Below are positions 50,312-60,436 of a DNA stretch of 64,000 nucleotides, one piece after another (positions within the stretch are counted from its first letter, which is position 1; each line of letters begins with the position of its first letter). The notes under the pieces are model-generated. The model was not told where the DNA came from, ran no database searches, and saw only the letters and a program-made list of their open reading frames with translations. The position numbers and the translations under genes were made by a program. The stretch is from Semisulcospira habei (lineage: Eukaryota > Mollusca > Gastropoda > Semisulcospiridae), in contig BTPG01000002.1 in assembly GCA_036245525.1 (NCBI GenBank), positions 119,810,582 to 119,874,581 on the forward strand. The letters run 5' to 3'.

Positions 50312-53300
50312 ATGGCAGCAGGAGGATTTAATCATGATGATATTGAAATGGATGTCATGGATGACTATGATACCAGTATGACAGATATGACAGATATGAC
50401 TGGTACAGAGGTGCCTACCTTACGCGCTAGCTCGTAATTTTACGCATTTTCGGCTCAGATTACGCGAGTACGACCAGTTCCTCTAAAAATACGCAATTTA
50501 CGGGGGAGGGGGGGGGGGGGCTAATTGTGGACTGAAGATCGGCCGCTTTATAGGCTCCCAGCCTCTGGAACCAGAGACTATGTCACTGAGCTTTGCGCGT
50601 GTCCGCTACACACTGACTAGCCAAGGCAGCAAAAATACTCGCACACAGCGCGCCAAGCGTTCACTGAACACTGAACTCTGACTCACGGGTAGTAACTAGC
50701 GATAGCAGGGGGCTCCTCTGCTACAAATGCATGCAACGCCGGCCGTGCAGAAAGGACTGTTGTGTTCCTTACAGTGGTGCATACAAAAGTATGATATTCA
50801 AAGACATTTGGAGTCCGCTGGGGCCAAGGCATTAGTACATTCCAAAGCTGACATAAAGCACGTTTTCGTTAACCCTTTCGGCCCGGCAGACCGCTGTACT
50901 GGTTGGCGGTCTCGTATACCGTGCAGTCCGGCCGGAAAACCGCTAGAGCGGTGTCAGGTGTTTTATATCACGCTCCCAGTGATAAGCGAGCGTCGCCGTG
51001 CATGTGGTGACTTCGCACTGACAGTGCGTGCGTACTTTTGTACGTTGTATGCGGTCAGCTTTGCGGCGCTAGCATGCGTATTGCGGTCGAAATGGCGAGT
51101 GAATGTGTAGATATTCGAAGTGATAAAATTTTGTGTTTGGAGACATGGTTTCAAAAGCAGATAGCTTTGATGTATTGGGACACGTGTGCCCACCTACTGC
51201 GTGGCAGCATAACCACGTGTTGGCAGTGTCTGTCAGCTGGAGCGATCGACGGTTGAGGCACTGACAACGGCAATGACGTACAGCTTGATTCTGAAGCTGA
51301 ATTTGGCAATTCCGTAATTGATATTCCGTTCTTCTGATGCTACACCTTCGTGCACATGTAGGTGACTCTGTGGACACCGACACACATTGGTCACACGTGT
51401 AGTACGTGCATTGTCTTTACAACACTGATACTTCCATCCGATCGTGTATGAGACACAACATCGTTCAATGCCGCTTATTACATGTTGTCAAGACTGTGGA
51501 TATACCGTACAGTGGCAGGTGTAAACATTGCGGCTGGTGACAAAGTAGGAGCCTTACAGTGTATCGGCATAGTGGAAATGCATGGACACTAACGTGTCGC
51601 AGTAACAGATGCCCTTTTTAGTTACTGATGCATGTTAAGTAACAGCAATCTGTCATGCACGAAAGACATTTTTGGCTCACGTGCGAAGAAAAAGTGAGTC
51701 TGTTCCGAGCCAGCGGTCGTCCGTCCGCCGTCGTGCGTGGTAAACTTTAACGTTGGCATTTTCTCGGAGACTATTGAAGCTACAGTCTTCAAAATTGACC
51801 CAAGGATACTTTGTGGCAAGACCTTTCTAAACATGCCAATTTTAGTGACAGTTTCTCACAAAGGTCAAGATCACAGAGGATCAGGAAATAAATATATCAA
51901 AAATAGCCATTTGGGGACATAATTTCTTTTTCTCAAATCAAACTATTCACAACTTCAAACCCAAACTTGGTACAAAGATACCTGATGAAAAGACCTTTAT
52001 ATGCACACTAATTTCATTGATCCCTTGGGAAAAGTTAAGGGTCACAAGAACTCAAGAAAAATGTCCAAAATGACCATATTTTTACAAAAAAGAGTTGTTG
52101 TTTTTTCGCAAATACTATTCACAACTTCAAAACCAAACTTGCTACAGCGATACCTGATATTGTGTGAATAAAATAGCTAATAGTGTGGATAAATGTCTTT
52201 ATTTTTAATTTGTTTGCTGTGGTATATTTTTTTTCGTTGCGTGTTGCGCTGAAATGATTACACAAAATACACATTTTTAAGCAGCCCATTACACAAAATG
52301 GTCTAAGAGGGGTAGGCACCTCTGCTGGTACAAGAAATACTTACAGTTTACGTCATGAACTTTTAGAAAGCAAAGTAAACTCGTTTTATGAACATGTTGG
52401 TGATCGCCCAGACAACATAGATCCTAATCAGTTTGAACTTGATGGCAAGGGTCATTTGTATTTAAATACTGTTGACAGAGGTAAAGTACATTTAACACAT
52501 AAAAACAATCCTGCTAAGTTTAGAGCTTTAAGTACAATTAAAGGAGAAGTCGGTGGTGAGGCAGCACTGCAGCGTTACCTTGGTGTTGGTTCTAGTAAAA
52601 GGTTGACACCGAGACTTGTTACTGCACTCCATGACACGCAAACAAGATTGCCAACAGGACAAGAAATTGAAATGACTGAAGTAACAAGACTACCAGAAAT
52701 AGCAAACACAGTTATACAAGAAACTTCATTTACAGATGACGTAATGAAAACAATAGAAGACCCACCATTGTCAATGCGAGAGATAAAGGGTTTGGATAAA
52801 TCACTGCAGACAATAAGAGGTGAGATGGTAAATAATGTTGCCAAACTGGGTGAGCTTGATAATCAAATAGAAAGAGAAAAAAACAAACTGGCAACTGCTG
52901 ATGAAGAGAATCTTGACACAGAAATGAAACAAAGAATACAACACAGATTAAATGATTTGTATATAGAAAGATCAGCGAGGTTAGAAGCAATTAGTATTGC
53001 AAGACAAAAACTGAAAACACAGGTCAACAGGATTAGAGAAACTATTCAGAAAATACTTCACGAAGACACAACTTTGGCGGAGAGATTGAAAACACTTTTC
53101 AGAGAGCAGGGTATCACTATTGCAAGTTTAATTACTGCTCTTGGATTTATTATTAGTACTGTTGTGTTAGCTGTCTCCGGTGCTGGTGGTGGTGGTGGGG
53201 GCGGTCCAACACCTCCAGCACCACCAAGTGATCCAAAAGATTTACAGTCATGGGTAAAAAAAACAGTTGTCACACATATCAGACTTGCTTAAAAAATTGG

Positions 53301-53467
53301 CTGTGAAAGCAATGGACGCATTGCCAGGCATAATTGGTACAGTTGTCAGTTGGATGATCAATACTGCGGCAAAGGTAGTGGGGATTATGGCAGAGCATGT
53401 GTTGATATTTTTGGTGTCAGTAGGAGGGTTGATGGTGGGTTATTTAATGAAACGGATAAAGAAGTAA
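50312..53467 (+). pseudogene. Polinton coiled-coil and membrane protein, split by a 1.9-kb insertion and frameshifted
   Basis: The ATG at 50312 (MAAGGFNHDDIEMDVMDDYD) opens an acidic N-terminus. After the insertion at 50406-52324 the frame resumes with RNTYSLRHELLESKVNSFYE. A long charged helical part follows (ELDNQIEREKNKL, RLNDLYIERSARLEAISIAR), then a hydrophobic segment (ITIASLITALGFIISTVVLA), a GGGGGPTPPAPP linker and QSWVKK. There the frame slips in an A-run near 53260, and the remaining part (LLKKLAVKAMDALPGIIGTV, VLIFLVSVGGLMVGYLMK) is open in another frame to 53467. It is a commonly conserved, uncharacterised Polinton protein, possibly virion-associated. Its start is divergent from the capsid gene start, 41 bp apart. 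Confidence 0.75.
50406..52324. mobile_element. 1.9-kb hAT-like insertion with 6-bp target duplication
   Basis: The ends are CAGAGGTGCCTACC and, inverted, the same 14 bases at 52311-52324. CTGGTA at 50400-50405 is repeated at 52325-52330, and the Polinton frame is continuous when the insert is set aside. CAG-GGTGCC ends are hAT-like; hATs normally make 8-bp duplications, though 5- and 6-bp groups are named in repeat catalogues. No transposase was recognised inside. A G-run at about 50508-50520 and a TTAACCCTTTCGGCCCGG block near 50870 suggest further nested repeats. Confidence 0.7.
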
Positions 53468-54721
53468 TATACCTAGTCCTGTGAGGCCTATTACCAATGC
53501 AGTTCTCTCTGACTCATGTGTGTTTGATGACGGTGCTGGTGATGGTACTGGTGCTGGTGCCGGTACAGGTGATGGTGCCGGGGCTGGGACTGTTACTGAC
53601 ATTGCTGGCGTTACTGCCTGTATGGGTGGTGATGATACTGGCATTATTAATGACTGTAGGTGTGTGTTTACTGATTTATTGAGTCCTAATTTTTGATCAC
53701 GCCCAGCAACAATAATTTCATTATTATAATTTGTTATTGTCCCCATTTGGAGTTGAAGGTCAGACGGTAACATGTATAACCCGATGCCAACTACAAAGTC
53801 AACTTTTGATCTGGCATATCTGAGTACGTCTTGGTAGCGTTGTATGCTTGATGGTAGATCAACCACTGAATTAATTGAATCTTCAAGATTTGCAAGAAAC
53901 TGTTTTTGTGCCTCAAACTTTCCACTTCCATTCAAAATGTTTGATTTTGTTAGTGACTGTGCACCTAGTATACACCAGACATATGTTCTGATTGACTCAT
54001 TTACGCACTCGACTCCTGCTTGAGTAAACCCGTCACTCTTGTCTAAAATAAATGTGGTCCAGGCATTAGACTGTTTCTGTTCTATTGATCCTAACCAGAC
54101 TTGTGATTTTTGTGAGAATGACGTGTAACCAGGGTAATAGTCTTGTGGGTATTGTCTGTGACTCATAGCGTAATACAATGTACCCATACCGTTGTGATCA
54201 TCAAGTTTTTGTGTAAAGTCATACTTAGTGCTGATGTTAAATTCATTACAGATCCGTTCAAATGCTTTCATATCCATGGGGTTGTTAAACCTGTTGAAAC
54301 TGGATTCAGTGGGTAGTGGTGTATGAAGTTCTGACAGTATACGTCTTAATTGGTAATATGTGTGGAAACGGTAGACAGACCTAATCAGTTTGTTTGAGTG
54401 ATTCAAATGGTCTGTAAATGAAACACCACAGCCTGTAGTTGAACACAGAATAGCAAAGTTAAGTTGGTTTTGAAACATCTGTAGTGGTCTACGTCTTGAT
54501 GTCCACTTTCTTGCAGTAGTATCGTCTGTTATTGGAGGGTTTAGGTATTGATCAAACGGATTTGGTACTTTGACTTGGAATAGGTCTTGTTCTGTCACAG
54601 CAATATCAAGTTGATTTAGTTGAATTATTTTCTGTTCATAAGTAGGTGCGACATTGTACTTGGCATCTATATTAAATTGAAATGCGTTTGTAGTGGTAAT
54701 GGTTGGTGATTTAAATTCCAT
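53444..54721 (-). CDS. Polinton 425-aa protein with C-terminal membrane anchor
   Basis: Fully open from the ATG at 54721 (MEFKSPTITTTNAFQFNIDA). The body is mixed and Tyr/Asn/Gln-rich, with FILCSTTGCG-like and YPQDYYPGYTSFSQKSQVWL segments and a DLPSSIQRYQDVLRYARSK stretch. A Pro/Ala/Ser-rich linker (VPAPAPSPVPAPAP, about residues 375-400) precedes TALVIGLTGLGILLLYPF, a tail anchor. No catalytic motif was recognised; the layout (ectodomain, Pro-rich stalk, single helix) suggests a membrane-bound virion or assembly protein. It converges on the coiled-coil gene (24-bp overlap) and diverges from the minor capsid-like gene 25 bp upstream. Confidence 0.75.
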   Translation of the reverse strand: MEFKSPTITTTNAFQFNIDAKYNVAPTYEQKIIQLNQLDIAVTEQDLFQVKVPNPFDQYLNPPITDDTTARKWTSRRRPLQMFQNQLNFAILCSTTGCGVSFTDHLNHSNKLIRSVYRFHTYYQLRRILSELHTPLPTESSFNRFNNPMDMKAFERICNEFNISTKYDFTQKLDDHNGMGTLYYAMSHRQYPQDYYPGYTSFSQKSQVWLGSIEQKQSNAWTTFILDKSDGFTQAGVECVNESIRTYVWCILGAQSLTKSNILNGSGKFEAQKQFLANLEDSINSVVDLPSSIQRYQDVLRYARSKVDFVVGIGLYMLPSDLQLQMGTITNYNNEIIVAGRDQKLGLNKSVNTHLQSLIMPVSSPPIQAVTPAMSVTVPAPAPSPVPAPAPVPSPAPSSNTHESERTALVIGLTGLGILLLYPFH

Positions 54722-54746
54722 TCTTCTTTTTTATGAGATAATAAAA

Positions 54747-55451
54747 ATGTTTATAACCTTAACAAATCTTGACACAAGCAAACCAGTGTGGTTAACTAAT
54801 GGGATTGATAATCGTGATGGTAGCAAGGCTGTAGCTATCCATGAAATGTTCTATACAGTAAAGTGGTTTAATATAGAAGACAAAAATTATTATGTAAATC
54901 TTGATGGTGTGACTGAAGCTATACCACCTGGGTATTATGACTTTTGTACTATAGCTGAATGGTTTCAAAGTAAATTTAAAATTAAAGCAACTTTAAATCC
55001 AGCTAACCTACTTGTTACATTAGAATTTCCGACACAAAATTGGTTAAAAATCTCAGTCAGATTTGCATATTTACTTGGATTTTATATTGATGAAGATTGG
55101 TATAGAACAGATGATATGGATGAAGCTAATTTTGATATTATAACAATGAAGACAAAAAAACTTAAAATAACTGGAAAACGCCCTGTCAATTTGTCAGTAC
55201 ATACAGTACTAAATATTCTCTTAAAAGAACTAAACACAACTGAAAATATACACAATGGTAAGCCATCAACTTTGTTGAGATGCTTACCGACTGGAACTGC
55301 TCCCTATTGTGAAAGTGTGGTTGTTAGATTTCCTTTACAGTTTAAGAAATTGGGTTCCAGTTTCTTTGAGTCACTGAGTTTATCTGTAACTAATCAGGAT
55401 GGCAAACCAGTTCTTATGCATGATTTTAGTGTAGTGTTAGAAGTTAAATAA
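54747..55451 (+). CDS. Polinton minor capsid-like (penton) protein, 234 aa
   Basis: The ATG at 54747 (MFITLTNLDTSKPVWLTNGI) is preferred over upstream in-frame starts because those overlap the divergent neighbour's start. The protein is beta-rich, with YYVNLDGVTEAIPPGYYDFC and ISVRFAYLLGFYIDEDWY, and closes with LSLSVTNQDGKPVLMHDFSV then VLEVK. The ending IxxQDGxPxxxxxFxVxLxxK is the usual end of Polinton minor capsid (PX, single jelly-roll) proteins that cap the vertices. It is fully open and heads a run of three plus-strand genes with AT-rich, short gaps. Confidence 0.75.
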   Translation: MFITLTNLDTSKPVWLTNGIDNRDGSKAVAIHEMFYTVKWFNIEDKNYYVNLDGVTEAIPPGYYDFCTIAEWFQSKFKIKATLNPANLLVTLEFPTQNWLKISVRFAYLLGFYIDEDWYRTDDMDEANFDIITMKTKKLKITGKRPVNLSVHTVLNILLKELNTTENIHNGKPSTLLRCLPTGTAPYCESVVVRFPLQFKKLGSSFFESLSLSVTNQDGKPVLMHDFSVVLEVK

Positions 55452-55471
55452 TTTTATTTTTGTTTATAAAA

Positions 55472-56356
55472 ATGAGTGGTGGTCCAAAGCCGAGAATCAT
55501 ACCAGTTGCATGTCCGGTAACAGAGTTGAAAGATTTGGCTGATGTACAGGATTTTGAGAAGGAGGGGGATGTTGGAGAAATATATGGTTTTGAACTTGAT
55601 TTAAATGGCATGTACAAGAGGAAAGTAATTGTTGACATGAAAGACGGTGAAAGACAGATTCCTAAACTTGGTCAGCTGCGTGATGTTACTGTACCTACTC
55701 CACCTGTAAATAATGCGCCTTACAACTTAATACATGTGGGTAGTAAGTGGGTGGTTTCACCTGTGCCACCTGTACCTGTTCCACCTCCCACAATTGACTG
55801 GGACATAAAGTTGGAATTTATTAGTCCTTATGTATACACTGATGATGAAGGCGCCTTGGTGTTTAGGGAGGTTGTTAACTCTGGGCCGCTTATTGTAAGC
55901 CTTGTTCCAAGTTTTGCCCCAGACAACAATAGCAGAGAAAAACTGAAAGTTGAAAATTATGAGAGACGGCGGTATCTTCTTACAACTAGAAAGGGTAGAT
56001 CAGATACTTCTGTTGTGTTTATGCCAGCAAGCTTTGTCGTGGCTAGAGAAGCGACAATAGTATTTGAAATTATCATGAAATCTGTAGCTTCTGCAAAAGA
56101 GGCAAATATTGCACAGGGAATAAAACTTACATGGGATGAAACAGTATCAGAATCATCAAAGGTCTTTATTGCTATTACAAAAAATGTTGATGTTATTAAT
56201 GTTTCGAGCAGTATTCCCGCTGTCAAGGTGGTGGTTGACAAAACAACTTTTGTTCGTCTAAGTTACATAAACCTTGAACACATTGATCTTGTTTCATTTT
56301 ATTATGCCAGCAAATTATATACTTTTGAAGAGTTGCAAGATGTAATTGCTGATTAA
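55472..56356 (+). CDS. Conserved Polinton protein of unknown function (294 aa)
   Basis: The ATG at 55472 follows the previous stop by 20 bp. The product starts MSGGPKPRIIPVACPVTELK, has a Pro/Val stretch VPPVPVPPPTIDWDIKLEF near residues 105-125, RRRYLLTTRKGRSDTSVVF, and a beta-rich C-terminal half ending ASKLYTFEELQDVIAD. No membrane helix or catalytic motif was seen. It sits between the minor capsid-like gene and the last Polinton gene, so a structural role is possible but inferred only from position. Confidence 0.7.
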   Translation: MSGGPKPRIIPVACPVTELKDLADVQDFEKEGDVGEIYGFELDLNGMYKRKVIVDMKDGERQIPKLGQLRDVTVPTPPVNNAPYNLIHVGSKWVVSPVPPVPVPPPTIDWDIKLEFISPYVYTDDEGALVFREVVNSGPLIVSLVPSFAPDNNSREKLKVENYERRRYLLTTRKGRSDTSVVFMPASFVVAREATIVFEIIMKSVASAKEANIAQGIKLTWDETVSESSKVFIAITKNVDVINVSSSIPAVKVVVDKTTFVRLSYINLEHIDLVSFYYASKLYTFEELQDVIAD

Positions 56357-56382
56357 ATAAAAAATATTTGTCAATAAAAAAA

Positions 56383-57078
56383 ATGGTTAAATTCTATCCA
56401 GTACTACCGACGCTTGAGCCGACTGAAACAAATGTGACGACTAAAACAACGCTTGCGCCTGATCCGCATGCGACAGCTGTACCAATTGCATCAGATAAAA
56501 CATTACAGGCAGACGCATTTCGTTTAATGAATATTACAGAAGCAATTAAATATTTGGAAAGTGAAGAAGCGAAATATTCACGGTGCAAAAGACGGTATAA
56601 GACCGTTTTTAATTCTGTTCAAAACACTTCTATGGCTATTGGTGCAGTTTCAGCTGGATGTTCTGTAGGGGGTATTGTATTGATTTCAACTGGAATTGGA
56701 AGTTTAATTGGCGTTGGCCTTGAAGGAGCTAGCATTGCCACAGGTCTGGCATGCTTTGGTTTGGAAGGCATTAACAAGAGGTTTCACACAAAGTTAGAAA
56801 AACATGAAGCATTGAGTACGCTGGCGGGTGCAAAACTCAGTAGTTTAAAACTGATTATAAGTAAAGCGTTGCAGGACAATTATATTGATGACGATGAATT
56901 TAAGAGAGTGCAAGACGATTTAAATAATTACAAACAACTGAAATCTGAAATACAAAATAAGATGCGTAGTCAATCTCCCGTGAATGTTGAAGAACTAAAG
57001 GCCAGTTTTTTAGAGAGGGGAAAACAGATTGGAATTCAGGAAACCACGGAAAAATTACAAAATCTTTTAAACAAATAA
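56383..57078 (+). CDS. Conserved Polinton membrane protein (231 aa)
   Basis: The ATG at 56383 (MVKFYPVLPTLEPTETNVTT) is followed by a Thr/Ala/Pro-rich N-terminus and a paired hydrophobic region (MAIGAVSAGCSVGGIVLIST, VGLEGASIATGLACFGLEGI, residues about 82-130). A helical tail ends with YIDDDEFKRVQDDLNNYKQL and EELKASFLERGKQIG. Proteins with this hydrophobic hairpin plus an IDDxEFxxVxxDLxxYxxxK tail recur in Polintons as unknowns. It is the last gene before about 1.7 kb of non-coding DNA leading to the right terminal repeat. It is fully open. Confidence 0.75.
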   Translation: MVKFYPVLPTLEPTETNVTTKTTLAPDPHATAVPIASDKTLQADAFRLMNITEAIKYLESEEAKYSRCKRRYKTVFNSVQNTSMAIGAVSAGCSVGGIVLISTGIGSLIGVGLEGASIATGLACFGLEGINKRFHTKLEKHEALSTLAGAKLSSLKLIISKALQDNYIDDDEFKRVQDDLNNYKQLKSEIQNKMRSQSPVNVEELKASFLERGKQIGIQETTEKLQNLLNK

Positions 57079-58777
57079 AAATCAGATTTGGTAATCGTTT
57101 ATTATTTTTTCATTACACTTTGCAAAGAGATGACATGTTACTTGCGCCTAACTATTTAACCCCATCAGCTCCACCACCGCCAGACTATTACTAAAAAAAA
57201 GTTTTTTTGTTGTCCTTGTATCTTGTCAAATCTGCCCGAGTAAGTTGTGACTTAAGTCAGGAACTTACAATTTGTTATGTTTAAGTTCTTATAAGTTTTT
57301 GACTTAAGTCACTTATAACTAATTTATAGGAACTTAAAGAGTTACCTGTAAAGTTATTTGGTATTATTTGACAGTTATAACTGACTTTGGAAATTTCTTA
57401 TCAAGTATCTGTAGGTTATCAATTGTTATCAATTTTGTTTGGTTTGTTTGTGTGGTTATTATTTAAATAATTATGTTTTGGGGTATTGGCACATTTTGGC
57501 ACATAGACAATGGTAAAAATGTTCTTGGAATGTCTTCTTTTTCTATCTCTAACAGGCATACATACATACACGCACATACATACATACACATACACACATA
57601 CAGACACACATGCACAGACCCGCATTTCATGATCGCATGAGCTCCACATAGTTCACAGACTTGTAAACAAAATTACGGCATGCATGCACAGATTAAAGCT
57701 GATATATAAGATATCATGTTATTAAAATAAACTTTTTTAACAAAAGTCCCGTCTCTTTATCCAATCCCCAATGGGCCTTTTCAAGAGAGGGTCACACATG
57801 CCTCTCTTGAAGAGGCATTGGGGATTGGATTGGCGATCCGTCGCCCAGACGGGACAAGGGGTAAGGACGGACAGACACACACACACACACCCCACCCAAC
57901 CCCCCTTATCCCTCCCCCTTTCCCTTCCCCTTTCCCCCTTTTTCCCCCTTTTACCCCCCTTTTTACCCGTGTGCGCACAATTTATTTTATTTGCAGGCCT
58001 AGTAATTTGTTTACTATAGGTCCTACATCTAATTATTTATTTGTCCGGACTTATTTTTGGTCTAATTATTAGGGATTCGTCACTCCCCAGATGGGGCCTC
58101 AAAGACGAGTTTTTTACGAAACGAAAGAATTTGAGACCCCGAGGAGACTCGATCCCATATCACACACGTAAGAATAAATTGCCCCCAGATTTTCTCTTAG
58201 GTGTGTGACATGCGAGCGAAATCACCCCAGCCACCGGCGGTGGCCGCAAGAGGCAGTTATTTTGGGGCTTATAACTATAATCGATATTGTGCAATCGCCA
58301 CCGGAACTAGATGATCGATTTTTACAGGTATGTAGCGTGTTTGCCGGCCTAATAATACAGCTGATTGAGCCGGGCCAGGGCTAAAAACATTGTTATTAGA
58401 CAAATTAGTGTTGTTTTAGTGGGTTGATGCAGTGTTTTTAATTAGAAATGATAGTAATTTTGTATCTTTTCTCATTAATGAGCGACGAAAGCGGGAAAGC
58501 AGGCATAAATTATGTTTTCAAAGGGAAGTAACTGTGCTCCATGTTGTTTTGCGTACAGTCACTGTGTGTATAGTCACTGTGTGTGTATAAGGCTATTTAT
58601 TAAGCAGATTTGGTTGCCACCTTATTTTGATAGAGAAAATATACCTAGTCAGTGTGTATATCATTGATTTTTTACTGGCCTAAGCGCGCGCATGTGTATG
58701 TATGCGATCATCGCCGTTATCGGGAATTTCCACAACGCACGGCACATCAGGCTTAGGCTAGCGGCAAGCCGCCGTGA
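57079..58777. other. Non-coding right side of Polinton A
   Basis: Holds no recognised gene. It contains a repeated AGTTCTTATAAGTTTTTGACT-type stretch with TTATAACT motifs (57240-57400), a CATA/ACAC tract at 57550-57615, a palindrome at 57747-57857 and pyrimidine-rich runs of CCCCTTT (57895-57965). Whether an origin or packaging signal lies here cannot be judged from sequence alone. Confidence 0.5.
57747..57857. repeat. Nested palindrome (MITE-like)
   Basis: GTCCCGTCT faces AGACGGGAC at the outside; inside, ATCCAATCCCCAATG faces CATTGGGGATTGGAT, and TTCAAGAGAGG faces CCTCTCTTGAA. The loop is TCACACATG-like. Confidence 0.75.
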
Positions 58778-59067
58778 TCAATAAACTACGCATTTCAGAA
58801 TAAACACGCATACATCGTTGATATACTGTTTAGCTCGGGTGCTGAGGTCAATGCTTATAGAGAAGGAACAATGTATTTTCCAAAAGAACCAAATTTTTTT
58901 ACACCGCATTGACAAACTTGCGTTTATTTGAAATCACTGGGGTGAATTAAAGATGGGGTGGCGGTCGCGTAGTAAATGGAGGGGACATTGTCAAAATGAC
59001 GCGATTTTTGTGACTAATGCGGCGTTAATGAATTTGGTGCTTTTGGAAAATACATTGTTCCTTCTCT
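58778..59067 (-). repeat. Polinton A right terminal inverted repeat
   Basis: Inverted copy of 40296-40585. The outer palindromic unit is 58859-59067. A few substitutions separate the two ends. ACAAT follows directly. Confidence 0.9.
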
Positions 59068-60020
59068 ACAATTATTCACATTTTTCATTTCTGACTAGAT
59101 TGCCTTTTGAAACCGGGATCAAATTCTTTTCAATCAGATCGGTACGCACCACACCTGACACGATATTCATAAGAAATTTTTATCTGACATGATATTCAGG
59201 AAGGAATTTTTAATTTTTTTCAATTATGTGTACACCCTCCATTAAATGTAAATGGCTAACACCTGCACACACAGTCAATCCCCCCCATTAGCTATAAGAA
59301 ACATTGTTAGCGAGTGTGTGCATGCACTTGTAAAAACATTTAAGCAGGTGTTAAAGTGACAAAAGTAATTACAAAATAATGTATAATTTGGTCTTTTTTG
59401 AAAATAAATCACTCATTGTTTTAACAAAATCAAATAACAACATCTTTATTCTATTATCTATTGTAATTATTTGCTCATCTTGTTATTTACCTTTTGACAA
59501 AAAGTGTACTTTAGTCAAGAATTAAAGCATAATTTAATAAGAAAGGGAAGTAACTTTTTTGTCTTGCTGAAATTTTTACAAAATTACTTCCCTTGTATAA
59601 ACCTGTACTCAAACAAAGGAAAAAGTAATCTGAAAATTTTGTTATTGAACAGGGGTGATTCTTTTCTTTTTCTGGTGCTCAAGTCATGGGTAAAATTATC
59701 AAGTTACTGTCTATGTTACTGTCTAGATGTTTCATTTGGCTCTCACTTGGCCAGGGTGTGATTTATAATTTACTGCAAAGCCAATAATCGCCAATACTGT
59801 GTCAGGTATGTTTGCTTTAAAGGACAGGGTTATTGTACATGACACCACAATTGAAATCTGTGAAGCATGATATTAATAAGCCCACTGAGAGAGATAATAT
59901 AGTACAGGGCAAGTCTTGTCTGGGGTAAACTCAAAAACTATTGGCAATATTGCTGGAGTGGTGCAAACTTAAAAAGTTACTGTTCAGTGTAATTTCCTAG
60001 AAAAACATGATTTTGCTTGA
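59068..60020. other. Gene-free AT-rich spacer between the two Polintons
   Basis: No gene recognised. GGGAAGTAACTTTTTT (59546) faces AAATTACTTCCCTTG (59581), a small inverted repeat. The packaging ATPase that precedes the small conserved protein in copy A is not present here, so copy B starts abruptly near 60020. Confidence 0.5.
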
Positions 60021-60052
60021 TAACAATTTATTCTTTTGTTTGTCTAATAAAA

Positions 60053-60400
60053 ATGACAGATGGACAAATCATACAAGTGCTTGATATCTCACACTGCTTC
60101 AAAGATGTTATGCACTTTACTGACCTAATAACATCACCCAAACAGACTAACATAAGCCTTTCAGCACCATCAGAAATATATGCTACATATAGTGTGACTT
60201 TGGATTATGTCGATGAGCTTCCAGATGTGGAGTGCATGACAGTTGATTTAAAGACACCTACTTTTAAAGTTGATGATACCAACTATGGTTGGTTAGGGGA
60301 AGTTTGTTATAGCATATTTAAACAACTACGCAAACTAAATGTTTATATTGACAGTGTTACAGTTAATAAAGTGGTATTACACAAGGTGAGCCAGTGGTAA
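60053..60400 (+). CDS. Small conserved Polinton protein, copy B (115 aa)
   Basis: The ATG at 60053 gives MTDGQIIQVLDISHCFKDVM, then VTLDYVDELPDVECMTVDLK and QLRKLNVYIDSVTVNKVVLH, ending VSQW. It is about 8 residues longer than the copy A protein because of small insertions near residue 7 and in the middle. Strong match at both ends and looser centre indicate the gene was under constraint. Polymerase B follows after 36 bp. Function unknown. Confidence 0.75.
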   Translation: MTDGQIIQVLDISHCFKDVMHFTDLITSPKQTNISLSAPSEIYATYSVTLDYVDELPDVECMTVDLKTPTFKVDDTNYGWLGEVCYSIFKQLRKLNVYIDSVTVNKVVLHKVSQW

Positions 60401-60436
60401 TATTTTTTCATTTATTATTTTGTCGGACAAGTAAAA

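Larger units (their letters stand above)
40296..59067 (+). mobile_element. Polinton/Maverick copy A, full length, 18.8 kb
   Basis: The element is bounded by 290-bp inverted repeats that start AGAGAAGG and end CCTTCTCT, and by ACAAT (or TACAAT) on both sides (40291-40295, 59068-59072). The AG...CT ends and 5-6-bp duplication match Polintons. Hallmark genes are present: DDE integrase, protein-primed family B DNA polymerase, FtsK/A32-like packaging ATPase, major capsid and a minor capsid-like protein. It has taken three later insertions (48078-49038, about 49437-49835, 50406-52324) and frameshifts. The element is AT-rich throughout, unlike the GC-rich DIRS copies. Such elements replicate DNA with their own polymerase and are thought to be virus-derived. 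Confidence 0.93.

Noticed and set aside
50727..51256. Small proteins inside the hAT-like insertion
   Set aside because: They show no zinc-finger spacing or transposase motif I can defend; open stretches are short.
53481..53696. Gly/Ala/Thr repeat protein opposite the 425-aa Polinton gene
   Set aside because: It is the antisense of the Pro/Ala-rich stalk of the 425-aa protein.
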